Assembly: GCA_037367405.1 (NCBI GenBank)
Contig: JAZKJV010008883.1
Coordinates: forward strand, 1,550,001 to 1,614,000
Source: Ottelia alismoides
Taxonomy: Eukaryota; Streptophyta; Magnoliopsida; Alismatales; Hydrocharitaceae
Length of the DNA stretch: 64,000 nucleotides
Direction of reading: 5' to 3'
In this document: positions 61,264 to 64,000 of the stretch, one piece after another
How positions within the stretch are numbered: position 1 is the first letter of the stretch
Layout: every line of letters starts with the position of its first letter
Notes under the pieces: model-generated
Databases searched by the model: none
What the model saw: only the letters and a program-made list of their open reading frames with translations
Told to the model about the DNA's origin: nothing
Program-made: the position numbers and the translations under genes

Positions 61264-61694
61264 TGGTATCAGAGCCTAGGGTTTAGGCTCTCCACCCGCC
61301 GCCCCCCCCTCCCCTCTTGAGCCCGCCGCCACCGTCGTCTTCGAGCCTCTCAGCCCCGGCCCCAGCCCCTCTCAGCCCCAGCCTCTCCCCCCCCCCCGCC
61401 GTACCAGCCTCTCTCGGCCCCCGGGTGCCGCCCAGTCCAGGGCGCATCTCAGCCCCGCCCTCGGGTGCCGCCCAGCCCTCCCGCACCCGGCCCGTCTCTA
61501 GCCCCGGCCATCTCTCTTCACCGCCGGCCCTGACCTAGCCGACATCCCCTCCCCTGCGGCCCTCTTCGTAGCCGCCTTCGTCATCTCGTATATGGATTTG
61601 GGTGCGTAAGTCTACATACGCACTCGAATCCTATGCAGTCTGTGTAGACATCTATTTATCTGTCTACAAACCCTAGCTCTTTCTCTGCGGCGAT
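61264..61694 (+). other. copia F primer site and C-rich leader
   Basis: TGGTATCAGAGC (61264-61275) is complementary to initiator tRNA-Met and abuts the LTR. The leader (61290-61570) is strongly C-rich with repeated CCCCAGCC and CTCTCAGCCCC units. Frames across it are compositional artefacts. Confidence 0.85.
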
Positions 61695-63104
61695 ATGTCA
61701 GAATCAAAGGTTGATATGCCATCCGTAGGCGCTTTCAAAGGTCCTGCGCCAATTGTCAAGATGGATGGATCGAACTATGAGCTCTGGGCGATGCAGTTCA
61801 TGAGCCTCATCAATGGTAAGAAGCACATTCTTACCGAGGATGAACCGGCAGAGAAGACAGGGATCTATGCCTCTTGGGAGGCTGATGACTCGTATGCCAA
61901 AGTCTGGCTCTCAGGCACGTTATCGATGGAGATTGCGAATGATGTTCTCCATCAGCCCACCGCCAAAGCGATGTGGGACATTCTTGCGGCGACATATTCC
62001 CAGGTCCGCAATAAAACCAAGATGCTACAACTTCAGCATGACATATTCACCATGAAGCAGAATGGGTGACCTCTTCATTCCTTGTTTACATCCCTGAGGG
62101 GGATGTTCGAGAAACTCTACAACACTATTCCTCTGACGGCCACACCCGAGCAGTAGAAGACATTCCGTAATGCTACCATGGTAGGCGTCCTTCTTGCGGC
62201 TCTTGATCTAGAATATGATGCGGCTAGATCACAGATTCTCGCAGATGCTACCATTCCTCCTATGGAGGAGGTTTATCGGAGGCTTAGCCGCATCTCAGTT
62301 CCCTCCAGCACGTCTACACCACCTCCCTCTGTGATGACTGCTTCCAGAGGGAGAGGTGGCTCCTCTTTTTCATTTTGTGGCCGTGGTCGTGGATATGGAG
62401 GTCGTCGTGGTCGATCTCGTCCACCTTGCAGTTATTGTCGTCGTACGGGTCACTCAGAAGATACATGCTATTCTAAGCATGGTTTTCCAACATCTGCAAG
62501 GGTGGCTGAACATGTTGCATCTCCATCCTCTTCTACTTCGGATCAGCGGTTTGAGGACCTAGTTGCTCGGCTACAGGGTATAATGCCTACGGTTCCTACA
62601 GACTCTTCTGGAGTCTCTTCAGATATAGTTGTGTCTGCTTCTGCCAGCACTTCTGCCACAACTAGCACCTCAGGTAGTGCTTTTACCACATGTTCTAGTT
62701 CAGACATCTCCGATTGGATCATGGACTCTGGTGCAACGCACCATCTCTGTCGAGATAGAGACAGACTTATTTCATATAGGGAGATTCCTTCAGGACGGTC
62801 GGTGATCATTGCAAATGGGACTCATTCTCCCATTATTGGACAGGGGGAGGTCATGTTATCCTCTTCCATGCGCCTGAAGAATGTCTTACATGCTCCTGAA
62901 TTTTCGATGAACTTGCTCTCTATTAGTCAGATTACAAAAGATTTGCATTGTCGCGCTATATTTGACCCATCTTCTCTGATATTTCAGGATATCCTAAGGG
63001 GCAGAGTGATTGGCTGTGGTTCTGAGCAGGATGGTCTTTACCGTCTGAACCGGATTTCTTATGCTGGAGTCTCCTCTTATGCTGTTGGATCTGTCTCACC
63101 CTAA
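61695..63104 (+). pseudogene. copia F Gag and protease (two premature stops)
   Basis: Starts at ATG 61695 (MSESKVDMPSVGAF). The Gag reading is broken by TGA at 62067-62069 and TAG at 62154-62156, where copia E has Arg and Gln. It then runs open through a glycine- and arginine-rich region and a CCHC knuckle (CSYCRRTGHSEDTC, about 62427-62468). The protease has WIMDSGATHHLC (aspartate codon 62724-62726). The reading is lost after about 63100. Gag and protease are fused in one frame, as usual for copia. Confidence 0.87.
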
Positions 63105-64000
63105 ACCTGACATCTACATTTTGGTCACCTGCCTCTCTAGAAAATGCGTCACCTTTTGCCTCAGATATCTCCCAGTTCGTCATTCCGGTGTGAAGCATGT
63201 CACTTAGGGAAGCACCATAGAGCTAGCTTCCCAACTCGTCAGAGTCGGAGCAGTAGCTCCCCTTTTGAGTTACTTCATGTTGATATCTGGGGTCCTAGTC
63301 GTGTCCCTGATCACCAAGGGCACAGGTTTTATCTTGTCGTGGTCGATGATTTTTCTCGTTTTTCATGGGTTTTTCTCTTGAAAAATAAATCTGAAGCTGG
63401 TAATGTCATCAAAAATCTTATAAATGAAGTAAACAATGTTTTCTCGTCCAAAGTGAAATATGTTCGCACTGATAATGCCTTGGAGTTCTGTTCTCGATTT
63501 CTCTCCCAATATTTTTGATCAAAAGGTATTATACACCAAACTACATGTGCCTACACCTCCCAACAGAATGGAATTACTGAGAGAAAACATTGTCACCTAC
63601 TTGATATTACTCGAACTCTTCTTATCCAGAACTGTGCACCTATTTCTTTCTGGGAGACGATGTTCTTACAGCCTGCTACCTGGTAAATCGTATGCCGTCT
63701 ACAGTACTTGGTGAGAAAACTCCAATCTCTATTGTTTTTCCAGATAAAGAATTGTTCTCACTCACTCCTCGAGTTTTTGGGGTAGTTGCCTTTGTTCATC
63801 AGCTATCACGTGGTCTAGACAAGCTCCTACCTAGAGCTGTCAAATGTGTCTTCGTGGGTTATTCTCGGACGCAGAAAGGATACCATTGCTATGATCCAGT
63901 AAATGGGAAGTATTTTGTCAGTGCGGATGTTACTTTCTTCGAGTTGGTGATGTACTTTTCACCTGCAGGTGACAGATTGACCTCCAACTCATCTACTAAT
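63105..64000 (+). pseudogene. copia F integrase, partial
   Basis: The zinc region end (FRCEACHLGKHH, about 63190) is followed by ELLHVDIWGPSRVPDH, VVVDDFSRFSWVFLLKNKSE and VRTDNALEF. A TGA stop at 63516-63518 follows. The reading then shifts through a QQNGITERKH-like segment with the catalytic glutamate (about 63560) and a frameshift near 63650. RVFGVVAFVHQL and KCVFVGYSRTQKGYHCYDP follow (63770-63895). The window ends before reverse transcriptase. Confidence 0.85.

Larger units (their letters stand above)
61121..64000 (+). mobile_element. copia F: second member of the copia E family, cut by the window edge
   Basis: The 5' LTR (61121-61263), primer site, leader, gag, protease and integrase lie in order on the plus strand, all closely related to copia E. 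The window ends after integrase and before reverse transcriptase. The left flank CATAC (61116-61120) is its presumptive TSD. Premature stops occur where copia E has sense codons. Confidence 0.9.

Noticed and set aside
61283..61538. Pro- and Ser-rich frame before copia F gag
   Set aside because: C-rich untranslated leader; codon content reflects composition only.

Overview
This window is nuclear DNA of a flowering plant, made almost entirely of transposable elements nested inside one another. The evidence is plant-type LTR retrotransposons (Athila-like Ty3 and several Ty1/copia groups), an L1-type LINE with a zf-RVT tail, a Mutator-like (MULE) transposase with a SWIM zinc finger, hAT-type miniature elements, a fragment of chloroplast DNA carrying psbZ, and the last exon of a sterol carrier protein 2 gene ending in the peroxisomal signal SKL. 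The psbZ peptide does not look grass-like to me, so a non-grass angiosperm is my best guess (weak). All alignments were made by eye; boundaries given to the base rest on TG..CA ends, target-site duplications (TSDs), primer sites or polypurine tracts.

Region 1 (1-5007): remains of a Ty3-type family D. An inverted LTR start lies at the window edge. A decayed internal region with a broken aspartic protease follows, then a polypurine tract and a plus-strand LTR.

Region 2 (5008-37138): a nest several levels deep. The outer element is an old minus-strand Ty1/copia element (copia-C) with LTRs of about 2.4 kb and only shreds of reverse transcriptase and integrase. Its right LTR holds a plastid fragment with an open psbZ frame, and was then split by element B, a minus-strand non-autonomous LTR element (TSD GTGAC, tRNA-Asp primer site, no gag-pol). 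B contains a 3.06-kb solo LTR of family D (TSD GCCAG). B's left LTR was split by a young, intact Athila-like Ty3 element A (TSD ATAAT, LTRs about 0.55% different, one open gag-pol frame of 1878 codons). B's other LTR preserves the empty site.

Region 3 (37139-46630): more broken copia-C family LTR sequence in both orientations, a 534-bp hAT-type miniature element with a perfect 8-bp TSD, and the only host-gene piece found: the SCP2 terminal exon on the minus strand with a poly(A) signal. Its upstream exons are not visible.

Region 4 (about 47000-61120): a dead MULE whose coding region was hit by a 712-bp hAT-like element and by a 5'-truncated L1 LINE. The LINE was itself split by a minus-strand short-LTR copia element (E).

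Region 5 (61121-64000): a second, plus-strand member of the same short-LTR copia family (F), running off the window. Apart from element A's polyprotein, every transposon gene here is broken. I found no CRISPR, no tRNA or rRNA gene, and no clearly new functional system. The most unusual items are element B with its unassigned decayed reading frame, the psbZ insert, and polypurine-tract motifs repeated inside elements A and B.
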